NCBI GenBank assembly: GCA_030770535.1
Contig: JASVEC010000045.1
Coordinates: forward strand, 186,001 to 250,000
Source: Batkoa obscura
Lineage: Eukaryota; Entomophthoromycota; Entomophthoromycetes; Entomophthorales; Batkoaceae
Length of the DNA: 64,000 nucleotides
Direction of reading: 5' to 3'
In this document: one piece after another, positions 1 to 10,691 of the stretch
How the letters are laid out: the number at the start of each line of letters is the position of its first letter
Numbering within the stretch: position 1 is the first letter of the stretch
Translations under genes and position numbers: made by a program
The notes under the pieces: generated by a model
What the model was told of the DNA's origin: nothing
What the model saw: only the letters and a program-made list of their open reading frames with translations
The model's database searches: none

Positions 1-218
1 AAATTATCAAACTCAATGTCTAACTTGAACTTCCTTTTCTCCCTACTGGCTGCACTTGACCCTTGTGATTTTACTCCAATTGAGGAATTAGTTTTACTGG
101 CTGTAAACAGGGTTTCCATTTCAACTTCAGAAATGGCTTCTTCCATTAATGACTTACTAGAAGCACTCGAAACGGCTGGTCTATCGATAATTTGTTTTGA
201 TAGTGGAATGTAGGTCAT
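1..218 (-). CDS. N-terminal part of an unknown protein, cut by the window edge
   Basis: An open frame on the minus strand starts with an ATG at 216-218 and runs without a stop off the left edge (72 codons visible). The visible part is rich in Ser, Glu and Lys and contains SLMEEAISEVEMETLF followed by a Ser-rich stretch and a basic KRKFK run, so it looks like a disordered N-terminus. The plus-strand frame over the same bases is probably its shadow. I do not recognise the protein. It is oriented the same way as the uL30m gene to its right. Confidence 0.5.
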   Translation of the reverse strand, partial: MTYIPLSKQIIDRPAVSSASSKSLMEEAISEVEMETLFTASKTNSSIGVKSQGSSAASREKRKFKLDIEFDN

Positions 219-757
219 TATGTAACTTTTCCTTTGTAATAAATAAAAATAAATAAGTTTTTGGTGGTAGAAAATTTTTTATTTCGTTTTTTTGCATTTT
301 TTGTTCATTTAAATTAGGATCAATTTTTGATGAGTATAAATTTAGTAAATAAACTTGGTTGAATTCTGTTTATTGGTGAACTTTTCTTGTTTATGAACAT
401 TTATAAATAACCTTACCTTAGGTTAAAAATAAATCTTTGCCCAAAATAGTAAGATGATGGGTTTATGAGCTTAATTAAAATAATATATAAAACAATATAT
501 TAATATGATAAACTTTAAACGACAAAATAAGTAAACTTTACTATTTATTTGTCAATACGAATTCTCAAGTATCCATTTCATACAGAATTTAAATATAATC
601 ATTAATGGTTTGCATTTAAATAACAAAAGTTAAATGTTACAAAAAATAAATAAATAAAATCAAAATAAACTTTAAAAAGATAGTTTGTAAATAAGTAGAC
701 GATTGCTCAAGCTTACCAGGAAATTAAGGAGAAGCTTTATTTATTTTTTCAACCCTT
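219..757. other. intergenic, no gene seen
   Basis: Very A+T-rich sequence between two leftward genes. It must hold the promoter of the left-edge gene. I see no coding frame, RNA gene or repeat in it. Confidence 0.5.
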
Positions 758-1111
758 TTAATTACCAAACCTATCTGTTATTTTTGTAAATCCAGTTGAG
801 ACCTTTTTATTTTCGATTTCGATTTCATTACAATTTTCGATCTTAACTAACTCTTTAACTTTAAAGATATGACCTACGCTAACTTCATTTCTAATCTTAA
901 ATACCGTTTGATGTAATTTTTTTAATCCAAGTGAAGTGACTGCTTTTCTGGTTTTTGGTGGCAATCCAATTGGTGATCTCATCAACGTTACTTTAAAATA
1001 ACCATTTGGATGTGGGTTCATTAATGGTACTCTTTTACTTATCGTCTTAATTCCATTCATTTTTATTACTCTATGATCTAATAAAATCATTACTTTTTTC
1101 TTTCCCCACAT
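758..1111 (-). CDS. mitochondrial large-subunit ribosomal protein uL30m (MRPL33/bL30 family)
   Basis: A 117-residue protein. Residues 38-90 carry the uL30 core: YFKVTLMRSPIGLP, then a KAVTSLGLKKL helix and a VKELVKIE strand, as in yeast MRPL33 and bacterial L30. The protein should sit in the mitochondrial large ribosomal subunit. The roughly 37 residues before the core are basic (KKK, KRV) and could serve as a mitochondrial presequence. An internal Met at about residue 31 (MNPHPNGYF) is an alternative start. Single exon. It is followed leftward by the left-edge gene and sits apart from the secreted-protein genes to its right. Confidence 0.85.
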   Translation of the reverse strand: MWGKKKVMILLDHRVIKMNGIKTISKRVPLMNPHPNGYFKVTLMRSPIGLPPKTRKAVTSLGLKKLHQTVFKIRNEVSVGHIFKVKELVKIENCNEIEIENKKVSTGFTKITDRFGN

Positions 1112-1373
1112 TTTTTAAAAGGTCTTAATGTGGCTTGATTGTATATTATGGGATCTAATCAATTTCAGCTATGTACACACTTTAGTGTTTTAAAATAAAT
1201 TACTAATTTGGTAATATATGAAATCAAGTTTTGAAAAATATTTTTATTGTTACCTAACCAAACCAATGCTATTAAATAAAACTAATATTTTATTATATTG
1301 TTGTAAAAGATCAAAACAACCATAACTAAAATCATTTTAAGTAAAGCTTAATATAATTTTTATTTTTATTTCA

Positions 1374-2216
1374 CTATTTGAACCCAAGTTTAGTATATAA
1401 ATTTGATGGAATAAGATTATGCATTGTTTGCACATCAACCACAAGATCCACAATTTTAACTTTTAATCTTGGTGAAGCAGCAAAGAAGTTTTTAATTAAC
1501 TTCACTAATTGGTCCTGCTGGTTAGCTACATCATCAGATTTTTTGTCAGCTTTCATTACTTCTAAGGCCACAACCATTTTTAAGATAAGTTTTCTTAGTT
1601 TGTCTTTACTATCTTTATATTGAGCTAAGAACACATTGATGAAATCTCTAATATAAATAACTAAATCATTGTCTTTATCTAATTGTTCTTGTAAGAAATC
1701 TCTTAAATTGAGAAGGGTTCTTTCATTTTCTGAGAAAGCGTTAATTAATTTTGAAATCAAAACATTTAATAGTTGTTCTGCTTTATCTTTACTTTTGTCG
1801 TTGGATTGTGTTTTCTTTGCCTTATTTAAATTTTTACTAGGATCAGCAAAAAAGGCCCAAATTACGGGTGCAATAACATCATTCAATTTATACTTCTTCA
1901 AGTCTAAAGATAAAAGAAATTGGAATAAAACTGGGTTCTCATTTAATATTTCAGCAATAAATTTATAAGTTTCTAACAATGGTATTGGTTTATCATTATA
2001 AAAGGTGTCCATTAGCTCATTGAATAACTTTACATCTATTTTCAAGTTTTTACCTGCTTTATTAAACGTGACTGTCTCCGCTTTATATGTATATTTACCT
2101 ACTAACAACACCCCATTACATTTAACAGGTTGACATTGGTCATTATTTATTGCACTTGATACCAGCCCAAATAAATAGAATATTGACGTTATTATAAAAT
2201 ATAATTTAAGCATCAT
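1374..2216 (-). CDS. secreted protein of unknown function, 280 residues
   Basis: The protein begins with a clear signal peptide (basic-hydrophobic, ending near residue 21 at VSSA). A short segment with two cysteines follows (CQPVKC). The rest is Lys- and Leu-rich and probably mostly helical. There are no further cysteines, no transmembrane helix and no domain I recognise. The many repeated heptad-like Leu/Lys stretches suggest a helical bundle. It stands divergently from the small secreted cysteine-rich array that starts at 2704, with 487 bp between them, so this is an edge of a secretome-rich region. Plus-strand frames at 1378-1623 and 1669-1968 are shadows. Confidence 0.65.
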   Translation of the reverse strand: MMLKLYFIITSIFYLFGLVSSAINNDQCQPVKCNGVLLVGKYTYKAETVTFNKAGKNLKIDVKLFNELMDTFYNDKPIPLLETYKFIAEILNENPVLFQFLLSLDLKKYKLNDVIAPVIWAFFADPSKNLNKAKKTQSNDKSKDKAEQLLNVLISKLINAFSENERTLLNLRDFLQEQLDKDNDLVIYIRDFINVFLAQYKDSKDKLRKLILKMVVALEVMKADKKSDDVANQQDQLVKLIKNFFAASPRLKVKIVDLVVDVQTMHNLIPSNLYTKLGFK

Positions 2217-2703
2217 TATAATAAAAGTAAAGTTTAATATTAAAAGAACTACTAAATCAAAATTATAAACGATTACTATTTTTTTACACTCAGCCTTTTA
2301 ATTTAGGATCATCTTTAAGTTTGGTGATGAAAATTCAGTATATCATTTTATTAAACTTATAAATTTTTAAACTTTTCGTTACATTTGCTAATAAAAATAA
2401 AAATGAAAACAAAATAAAAACAACTATAATAATAGCAAATTATTATATTATTATTAGTTATTATTATTATTAATTTTATAACTGAGTTTTTTTACTAATA
2501 TTTGCTAATACTATTTATTTTGTTTTATTTTATTCTATTTTATTACGAAAATTGGAACCAATAATGATCAGCATTGAAAATATTAGTACAAATGTAAATC
2601 TAATGCAAATCAACTAATAGCAAAAAAATAAAACCAAAAAAGATATAAAATAATTTATAAAGTCTTTTATTTTATATATAGTTGACAATAATAATAAACA
2701 AAA
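2217..2703. other. divergent promoter region
   Basis: 487 bp between two divergent secreted-protein genes, extremely A+T-rich. A TATA-like run (tttatatatag) lies at about 2672-2682, some 25-30 nt before the ATG of the next gene. Nothing else is visible. Confidence 0.4.
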
Positions 2704-2961
2704 ATGAGATTTAACACAATAATTTTAAATTTAATTATAGCTACTGGATTAGTTTCTGCTTGTAAAGTCACTACGGTACCGGATGGTAACCCATTAGGCT
2801 CAAAAACTTATAATTGTAAAGCAAGTTGTACTGATGTCTTAAAAACTACTTTCAAACATCGTTATTTAACCTGTCTTGCAGATGCTACTTTATATTCTTC
2901 CGTTATATGTGCTTGTGTTTCTGCAGAATGCTATCCTTTGCCACTAAAACTAGGATGTTAG
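2704..2961 (+). CDS. small secreted eight-cysteine protein, family member 1 (intact)
   Basis: 85 residues with a signal peptide of 19 residues ending at VSA. The mature part begins with Cys20 and carries eight cysteines in the pattern C-x17-C-x3-C-x14-C-x11-C-x-C-x4-C-x8-C, ending exactly on the last cysteine after PLPLKLG. The same framework recurs at 4408 and 43312, so this is a real family. The spacing implies a small disulfide-rich extracellular protein, of the general kind called candidate effectors in fungi. I do not match it to a named family, and it is not an obvious hydrophobin (no CC doublets). Confidence 0.75.
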   Translation: MRFNTIILNLIIATGLVSACKVTTVPDGNPLGSKTYNCKASCTDVLKTTFKHRYLTCLADATLYSSVICACVSAECYPLPLKLGC

Positions 2962-3440
2962 TAAATGGAAATAAGTCTTTTTATTAAACTTTAAAATAAA
3001 GTAAAAAATTTAGTGTCCTACTATATTAGTTATTTTTTTACATAAAGAATACTTTACTATTTAATTAATCAATATAAACAATTTGATATTTCATTATTCA
3101 TCCTTTTCTTATTCTTTTGTGATTTGACATAATTAATTTATGACTAACATTTTAGATTATGTAAGAATAAAAAGGTAAATTAAAAATTACACTACTAATT
3201 GTGAATTTGACTGATATCTTCGTTTTCAATCATTTTTAATTCTTTTGTAACAAATATCTTTAGAACTTCTTTTCTATTTAATAGCATAGCTAATTATTAG
3301 TTAGGGTTGAAGTTAATAAAAAAATAATGATTAATATAAAAATACACTTCAAATATAGATTTGGCTATAATTATAACAATAAAAGATTTATAAAATGCCA
3401 AATAATTTGATACTTTTAATTTGATAGCTAGATTAATACT
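2962..3440. other. intergenic, no gene seen
   Basis: A+T-rich spacer between two members of the small secreted array. The minus-strand frame at 3297-3662 overlaps the decayed member that follows and shows no protein-like composition. Confidence 0.4.
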
Positions 3441-3675
3441 AATAAAGATCAAAAAAATGATACTTAATATTATAGTCTTTAATTTAATTTTGGCTTCTGA
3501 AGTAGTCTTGGATTGTAAAGTAACTATGGTATCTAAGAGGGATGCAAAAAATGTCATGTTTTTAGTTGTAAAGAAAATCATGTTGATATCACAGTATATA
3601 ATGCTAGAAAACGCACACTTTGTATTCCAGATAAAAATCAAAACGGAGCAATAAAATGCCATTGTTCTCCATGAT
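3441..3675 (+). pseudogene. decayed member 2 of the small secreted cysteine-rich family
   Basis: The first part translates as a signal-peptide-like segment followed by a Cys-Lys-Val-Thr start of the mature protein. Later codons in a different frame still show the family's C-x11-C-x-C end of the framework. The copy is interrupted and lacks the terminal PLPL-C segment. It lies head-to-tail with the intact neighbours on either side. Confidence 0.6.
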
Positions 3676-4100
3676 ACACCCCTTTTACCACGATCATTTC
3701 AATGTCAATAAAAAAGGAAGATTATTTAGGTTATTTCTATTAATATTTGATAATATATATTATATTAAGTAGGTATAAATTAATGTTTTTTTATATAATA
3801 CAAAATTGAAAGATATTTTGATACTTTAAATAGGTTTATAATATTACTTTGGTTGATTATTAAATATTAATAGAAAAGTAATTGTGGTTTTAATTAATTC
3901 TTATGTTAATTCCTATTCACTTTAAAAATTTAGAATCTTTTTGCCTATTTTTATTTATTCATAAACAACTTTCTTTTGTATTATATAAGGAAAAAATTAG
4001 TGAAGCTTATACCCTTATTCTTTTCTATAATTTATAGCTGTCTTTATTTTTTTATCAGTTATAAATCTGGGTACTACTACCTTCACCATTAAATATAGAT

Positions 4101-4204
4101 TATTTCGGGGTGTTCTTTTTGACTTCATTATTTTTTCTATCTTTAAGCGCTATTTGAGCGGAAAATTTGTTAGTAAAGTTCTTAAACATAAAAATATACC
4201 CCAT
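4101..4204 (+). mobile_element. TATGGGG MITE, copy 1 (degenerate)
   Basis: About 104 bp with the family layout: imperfect terminal inverted repeats, the left-end GGGGTGTT...GACTTCATTA block, TTTAAGCGCTATTTGAGCGG centre and an A+T-rich right arm ending CCCCA. It has diverged at both termini. Confidence 0.75.
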
Positions 4205-4407
4205 TTAGTTTTAAATAACCATTTTATAGCTATTTTTTTTGATTCACAGGCTAATTATTATAAATTCAACGATTAACTAAATATCGTTAGAAATGACAAT
4301 ATGAATCTAGCGTGAAGGAAATTAAGTACAAAAAGAAAGGGAATTTAAAAATAATAATGAACTTTGGATTTTTATTTTATAGTTAATTTATAATTTTACT
4401 TTTAAAA

Positions 4408-4662
4408 ATGAAATTTAATACTATAATTTGTAACTTGACCTTAGTTACTAAAGTCTCTTCTATATGTGACGTGACTTTAACGCTTGAAGGTAGTGCAACT
4501 TCCAAAAGTCATACTTGTAAAACTGATTGTGGTGACATTTTACAAGCTACCGCTAACAGCCGTTTTTTCAGTTGTACTACAGATCTTATTTCAAAAACTT
4601 CGATAAACTGCGTATGCATTTCCTCAGGCTGTCATCCTTTACCATTATCATTAGGATGCTAA
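4408..4662 (+). CDS. small secreted eight-cysteine protein, family member 3 (intact)
   Basis: 84 residues. The signal peptide covers about residues 1-19. The mature framework is C-x16-C-x3-C-x14-C-x11-C-x-C-x4-C-x8-C, ending on cysteine after HPLPLSLG. Framework and length match the 2704 gene although most loop residues differ, a sign of divergence with conserved disulfides. Function is unknown; extracellular location is inferred from the signal peptide. Confidence 0.75.
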   Translation: MKFNTIICNLTLVTKVSSICDVTLTLEGSATSKSHTCKTDCGDILQATANSRFFSCTTDLISKTSINCVCISSGCHPLPLSLGC

Positions 4663-5219
4663 TTAAATGCTTTTGTTGTTTACTATAATGAATAATTAAA
4701 ATTTAGACCTTTCTATAGTACATAAATAAATCAATAAATTCTCTATTTTAATCGAGCTTTAAATGACCTTTTGATTAGCTTATTTATTATCGATAAAAAA
4801 CTATCCAACCCTTAAATTATTTGCTGCAAACTAAAAAAGCTCCTAAACTCTTACTTCTTATGTAAACCTAACATCATAAATACTTTACTTCATATCATTT
4901 AATAAAATAGTTATGCAATAAAAATCATTTATCTTTTTCTACAGCATAATTTATTTATTACTTTTCAAGCAATGATGGGTCTCAATATTTACACTACTAC
5001 CCATCTACTAATTGGCTTTATAACCCAATACTTTTTAGTCTTATTTTTCTCAATACATTAAATATAGCTGATTTTAGTCATACAAATAATAGTTAGCAAA
5101 AATAATAATGCTTTGGTTAAACGGGCTGAAAATTATTATAAAGAAAATGGATACTTTTTAAAAGGATCTGTAGTTTTAATCTCCCTATTTTGTTACTAAT
5201 TTACTGATTTGTCTACCAG
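4663..5219. other. intergenic, no gene seen
   Basis: 557 bp of A+T-rich sequence between family members 3 and 4. No RNA gene, repeat or coding frame recognised. Confidence 0.4.
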
Positions 5220-5220
5220 A

Positions 5221-5429
5221 TGAAATTCAGTGGTATTATTTATAATTTAATCCTCATAACTAGCGTATTTTTTAGCTGTATAACAACTATTACACTTCGA
5301 GATAGCTCAATCGATAGAGTTAATGCTTGCACAGTAAGCTGTATCAAGATTTTAGGAGTTACTGGCATTAATCTTAATATTGAATGTGTTAAAGGCGATG
5401 CTTCAAAAGGTATTGTTGATTATGGTTGA
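5221..5429 (+). pseudogene. truncated member 4 of the small secreted cysteine-rich family
   Basis: 69 codons. The signal peptide and the first four framework cysteines are present with correct spacing (C-x16-C-x3-C-x14-C), but the frame ends before the last four cysteines. It is likely a pseudogene, or at best a shortened secreted peptide. Confidence 0.6.
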
Positions 5430-7075
5430 GATTTTTTAGATGCGTTTCTTTACTGATATCGTTAATATGTAAATAAGACGATATGGTCGTTTATCACAAT
5501 AATTGCTTGGGAATTCACATTCCATGTTAGTATACTACAAAATTAAGTATTACTTCCGTGTTTCAATCAAGTTTAATATAACATTGGTTAATTCACTATT
5601 GATAAAAGCTTTTAATTCTAGTTTGTTTACAAACATTTAACAATCTTTATACCAACTACTTTACGCATTAGAAAAATTAGGTCTTTCGTAGTTACTGCTT
5701 CTTGCTTCTTCCCACTTGTTTTCAATTTGTAAAAGACATTTATCTATGACATATAAAAAAAAGATGTTATGACATAAATTTACTTTATATATATCATATC
5801 TTTTTTATATAAGTTTTAAGCGGTTAAGGCAACATTACCACTATTAATCATATATAATTTATTTTTTATGGCATAATGCCTTTTAAACATACTTTATTAA
5901 TAAGGCAAGTTAAATTCTACCTTGAATTGTTTAATAAAAAATTATTGTAAGAAATTAGCATAACTTCTGTATTTTCCTCAAACCACATTATAGCTATCTT
6001 TTATAAATAGCAACTTACAACTTTTTTGGGACTATACTGTAAATTAATAAAAGCTTAAATTTATATAGAATTTAAGTATAACGAGTTTATTAAAGTGAAC
6101 ATCCATAAATAAATAAGTCATGATGTAAGTCTATTAGCTATTTAACTTTTTGACTTAAAGTATTAGATTATATATACCCTTCCAAAACTAATTTATCGAT
6201 TTTTTTAAACTCATAGTTAGAGGAAATGGAGGACGGCTGACATCTTTATTTATACAAATTTCCTTACTACTCCTATCTATTAACTTCTTTAGAATAATAA
6301 ATTTGTTTATTGCTTTTGGTCACCTTTCACGTTCAATACTGTTGTGATCATAACCAACTATTTTAATAAACTAATATCGTCATATTCTTAAATCACTTAT
6401 TGCTTTATTTATAAAATAATAATACTTAAATATTTACCCCCTTTGGTTTACACTAATATCTCAAAAGCACTCTTTTTAGATGTCAGTGTTTATTATCATT
6501 CTACTTACCTTAAAGTTGTATAAATGACATGACTATAAACTGAATAAATATCATTGAAAATTTACCTTTTTTATTTACGAATTCCCTCATTTCTTCCTCT
6601 TGTTATTACTAAAAATTGCATTATACCATAGTATATACTAACTAAATTAAGATATCTTTATTCTCATCTTTGGTGTTTTTGTGACATCTAACAGTTCATT
6701 TTTATCCCTAGTTGCGTAACTGCCATTTCAATCCACTTTACTTTATTTGATATGGATTCCGCTGTTCATTACAGAAATATTTACCTGAATATATGGCAAG
6801 CTCCAAATATATTAAAAATGTACCTAGGACCATTCCAATGCATATTTTTTATATTAATCATAAGGCAAACAATGGTCCAATTTATTGACAATTCCACAAA
6901 ATCAATGATATTAAATTTATTCTAGAAAGGGAGATTTGTAAACTTTCACAATGAGGCTAATAAAAACCATCGGTTATTGCCAAAACTGATTGAAAGATAG
7001 GTATAAAAAGCAACAAAAATTACAAAATAATAATAATAAGTTTAATTTTTCATTTGATAGTCAGTTTAATATATT
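5430..7075. other. long intergenic stretch, no gene seen
   Basis: About 1.6 kb between family members 4 and 5. Base composition is uniform, stops occur in every frame, and I recognise no repeat or RNA gene. The spacing of the array suggests it could once have held further members. Confidence 0.4.
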
Positions 7076-7084
7076 TTCCCAGTC

Positions 7085-7335
7085 AAATAAAATCTAACGT
7101 TGTTATTTCTAAGTTAATCTTAGTTACAGGAGTATTTTCTGCTTGTCAAATATCAGTATATGTTGAAGGTAAAGGAGCTCTTTTAATTACCATCACCTGT
7201 GAAATAAATTGTAAAGGATTTTTACAAATAACGTTTGATCATTCTCGATTATTTTGCTACTCAAATCATTCTTCAGGTGATCTAGTTAAGTGTGCTTGTA
7301 TTTCTTTACCATGTAATACATAACTCAAATGTTAG
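7085..7335 (+). pseudogene. decayed member 5 of the small secreted cysteine-rich family
   Basis: The family homology begins at a Lys-Ser-Asn segment where the other copies have their ATG. The longer frame from 7054 uses an unrelated upstream start. The first seven framework cysteines keep family spacing (C-x17-C-x3-C-x14-C-x11-C-x-C-x4-C), but the terminal PLP-C segment is not in frame. Probably not functional. Confidence 0.55.
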
Positions 7336-7955
7336 TAAAGCAATTATACTATTTACTATAATGGCTGAATAAAAAATGATGATTTTTTATTGATATATTA
7401 GTAAATTAATTATAAATATTTTATTTTAGATAAATTTAAAATTAGCTTTTAGGCAGCCAATTCACTATTAATTAAAACATTTGTATTAATTTTATTTTAC
7501 TATATTAATATTTAACTGTTATTTAAATTAATTGAAATATGTATCAAAAAAGCTTTTAATCTTTCCAGAACTACCTCCCCTAATTTTTTCTTACCTATAT
7601 ACAATTACTTTGTAAAAAACTTCACTTATAAAACAGCAAAAAAGAACTATAGCATAAACTTTATCTTTTATAATAGATCCTATTTATTCTATTTATTGTT
7701 TTTTAAGCAATAATGGCAACAATACTTTTACTATTGATCATACATGATTTGAATTTCTACAAAGCAATGCTTTTTAACTATTTATCTGATAATATAAGTT
7801 AAATGCCACCTAAACTTAAAGCCATAATAAATGATCATCAATATAAAAGACTATCGTTAATATCATTAAAGCTAAATAAAAGATAAGTATAGTAAAAAAC
7901 AATCTTTGGTAAAATGAGTTATAATTTTATGTTTTTTATCTTATTGTCTTATATT
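7336..7955. other. intergenic, no gene seen
   Basis: A+T-rich spacer between two decayed family members. No supported feature. Confidence 0.35.
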
Positions 7956-8173
7956 TATAATTTAGTCTTGGTTGCTAGAGATTTTACTAGCCATAAAGTA
8001 TCTGTTACATCTCAGGGCAGCTCAACACTTAAAATTTTTGATTATTGAGTAAATTGTAGCAAGACTTTAAGATTATTAGTAATAACTGCTTTATTAATTG
8101 TATTATGGATAATAACTCAAAAAGCATGTTTGAGTATAATTGTTCTACTTCACTATGTCGTCCTTATAATTAG
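7956..8173 (+). pseudogene. relic of a sixth small secreted cysteine-rich gene
   Basis: A weak but recognisable copy. A signal-like segment (YNLVLVA) is followed by a V-T-S-Q-G-S-S-T-L region and a Val-Asn-Cys-Ser segment at the position of the family C-x3-C pair. Heavily interrupted. Confidence 0.4.
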
Positions 8174-9715
8174 ATTAAAATATCGATAAAAGGATATATC
8201 GATTCAAATAGAATATTAAATTATTATTCTAAGTTATCATTTAAAGATTTTTTTTTCAATTTGTTAAATTAATTTCTCATAAATTTATATTTCTAATATA
8301 CAAATTAACTGTTGTTTTCACATTTTAAATACCTTTAAAGCAATATATTAGCTATTCAATTTATTATTGATAAAGGTTATTATAAACAAATTACACGAAA
8401 ACGTTAAAATTACTAATATCTTTACTATCATATTGAATTTTTTCTAAAACAGCCAATTAATATACTTACAGCAATATAATTTGAAAAATATTAATTTTAG
8501 AGTAAAGGAACCTATTGCTTATTCAAATAATTATCATAAAAGAATTTTAAAATGTCTATGTTTGCTATAAAAATTAATCTGTGTGTAAGCATATATTTAA
8601 AAATAGATGACTTTTACTATAGCAGCGTGGGTAAAACCAATCGAACTAAGTGGAGGGTTGGCGCTATACTATTCTTTGTACTATTCATAAATATACATAT
8701 CATAAATAAATTATACAATTTAATATATGATTTAAGTAGTAAAGATTTTCTAAAATTTATCGCTTATGGGTAGGTATGAACAAAACTCAGATGTAAAATT
8801 GTACAATGAAAGTTAAAAAACAAAATAAAAACCTATTTTTGAAGGAAGGGTATGGCACTAATTTTATATCTTTAACTCCTTATCAACGAACCGCGGTCAG
8901 AGGTCGTAGTTCGATTCATTTTATATTCTCATTGACTATAATCTCTAATCATAGTTGAATGAATGGAAGCTTAATTATTATCAACCTACTAACAATTTTA
9001 CACAGTTTGTGGAAAACAGTTCAAATTAGCACAAAATTCAAATTTTAGTTCAACTGATTTATATCCTAATGAAATTCTTAGATGTTATGAAAATTTCAAT
9101 CAATAGCAATTAAATATATTAACTAGTCATTAAATTGGTGAGTTAGGAATCAAAAATTATAAAATGCCATTCATTGAAAAGCGATATCAAATGTACTAAA
9201 CAATAACGTGATAATTATAAAGTGCTTTAATTTGTTTTTTTTGTTAAATACAATAGCAGTAGAATTTAAGTTTAGTAAATTTCAAAGATAAGGTATAAGC
9301 AAGTTAATCAAAAGTGATATTTGTTAAAAAGACTAACATCTAGAATGGATACATTTTGTTTTTGTGTTCTCTATTTTTGTTTTAATCGTGTTTTACATTC
9401 TATTCAAATTACATGGTTTATGATTTTTTATAGTATTTTACATAAATTATAAAATATCTCTTGCATTTCATGACAATAGCAAAAGTAAATTATAATATTT
9501 CAAATAAAAAGCTATTGGTTCAATAATTTTCTAAAAAATAGAGCTAGACTTGGTTTGAATCGATCATTTAGCATTCAGGATTCTAGAAGTGACTGACTCC
9601 ATTGTGGGAATGTGTATGTATGAACTAAAAAGCTAAGAAAGATTCACTAGAATTGACTTTATAAAAAAGTCAAAGTATTTAGCTTTTACTTTCTTTATAT
9701 TAAGAAATACTATAC
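8174..9715. other. intergenic, no gene supported
   Basis: 1.5 kb. A 73-codon frame at 8552-8773 has no recognisable features. A short G+C-richer patch at 8888-8922 looks slightly like a tRNA T-arm but no cloverleaf can be drawn. Confidence 0.35.
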
Positions 9716-9724
9716 TATATAAAC
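9716..9724 (+). promoter_or_regulatory. TATA-like box of the decayed receptor gene
   Basis: TATATAAAC lies 41-49 nt before the former ATG at 9765, the same motif and spacing as in the intact receptor genes. Confidence 0.45.
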
Positions 9725-9764
9725 AGAGGAAAGATATTTTACTTGATTTATTAATTTAATCTTA

Positions 9765-10691
9765 ATGTACGTCTTCAAGTCTCTTTATTTAGCAATTATG
9801 TATATAACTTCAATATATTTAATCTCAACTCATTTTTAATTTATTTCACAACCAAACTATCATTAGAAAATTTGATATCAAACTGACACTCATTTTAGTC
9901 TCTTTGGAGTTTCTAATGCCAATTACAACGTTATCTGATCTCATTTATGTATAGTTAACGGAGAAAAAACGATTGAGAATTAATTTGAATATAATTTTTA
10001 TGACTTTGTTATAGTATTTGTTTATAAATATGATATGGTATTAAGTTCTTTACTATCAATAGAAAGACTATCAAAAATTAAAAAACTATATTTGTTTAAT
10101 TGTGTTTATTATCCTACAATAATTTAACTATTTCTACACTTTTGTTGATTGTTTGCGCTGTTAGAAATTCTTATGCAATTACTTCAATAAAATTAACTTG
10201 TCATTTTGACATTATCAATAGTATTCTGGCTTCATTCACTTACCATTATCGTCTACTAAGCAACCTAATTGGGGTTATACTTTTAATGTACTCGTATTAT
10301 TGTTTAACAAATGAGGTTAATGAACTTAGAGATGTTATGTTAGTGGAACTGGAATCAGAATCGGAATATAATGTTGAAGCATCCAATAGTACAAGGGCCA
10401 TAGGTTTTTAAAAAACCATTAATTAAAATATATTTAATCTTAAGTAGTTATACAATCTGTTTGCTAATTTCAACTATTATTTTATTTCTTGAATTGACAT
10501 CGAAGTACAGATATGGCGACTCCCTTGAATATCCCCGAGATCCCAATCCAGCTGATACTTTTTCATTTGTTTTTGATATTATCTTTAATATATTGCTTGT
10601 GCTTATTTCGTATACTGGAGTTACAAATGAAGTAAAATGTTTTATGCAAAAAGTAAAAAATAATTTAAGAATAAAAATATACGGTTTATAG
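9765..10691 (+). pseudogene. decayed seven-helix receptor gene
   Basis: Follows the local receptor family from its first residues (FKSLYLA...TSIYLIS for TM1) through SIERLSKIKK after TM3, TM5 (ITYHY-like: FTYHYRLLS), the loop ELESESEY and TM7/C-tail (FDIIFNILLVL...TGVTNEVK), but in several frames. The longest surviving open piece is 10100-10411. Its promoter box is still present. It is the first of the receptor genes from the left. Confidence 0.75.

Noticed and set aside
1378-1968. Plus-strand frames at 1378-1623 and 1669-1968
   Set aside because: They lie wholly antisense to the 280-residue secreted protein, which has a signal peptide and coherent composition.
8552-8773. 73-codon plus-strand frame
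   Set aside because: No signal peptide, family resemblance or promoter context; expected by chance in A+T-rich DNA.
8888-8922. tRNA-like G+C-rich patch (GTAGTTCGATTC)
   Set aside because: A T-arm-like string only; no acceptor, D or anticodon stem can be formed around it.
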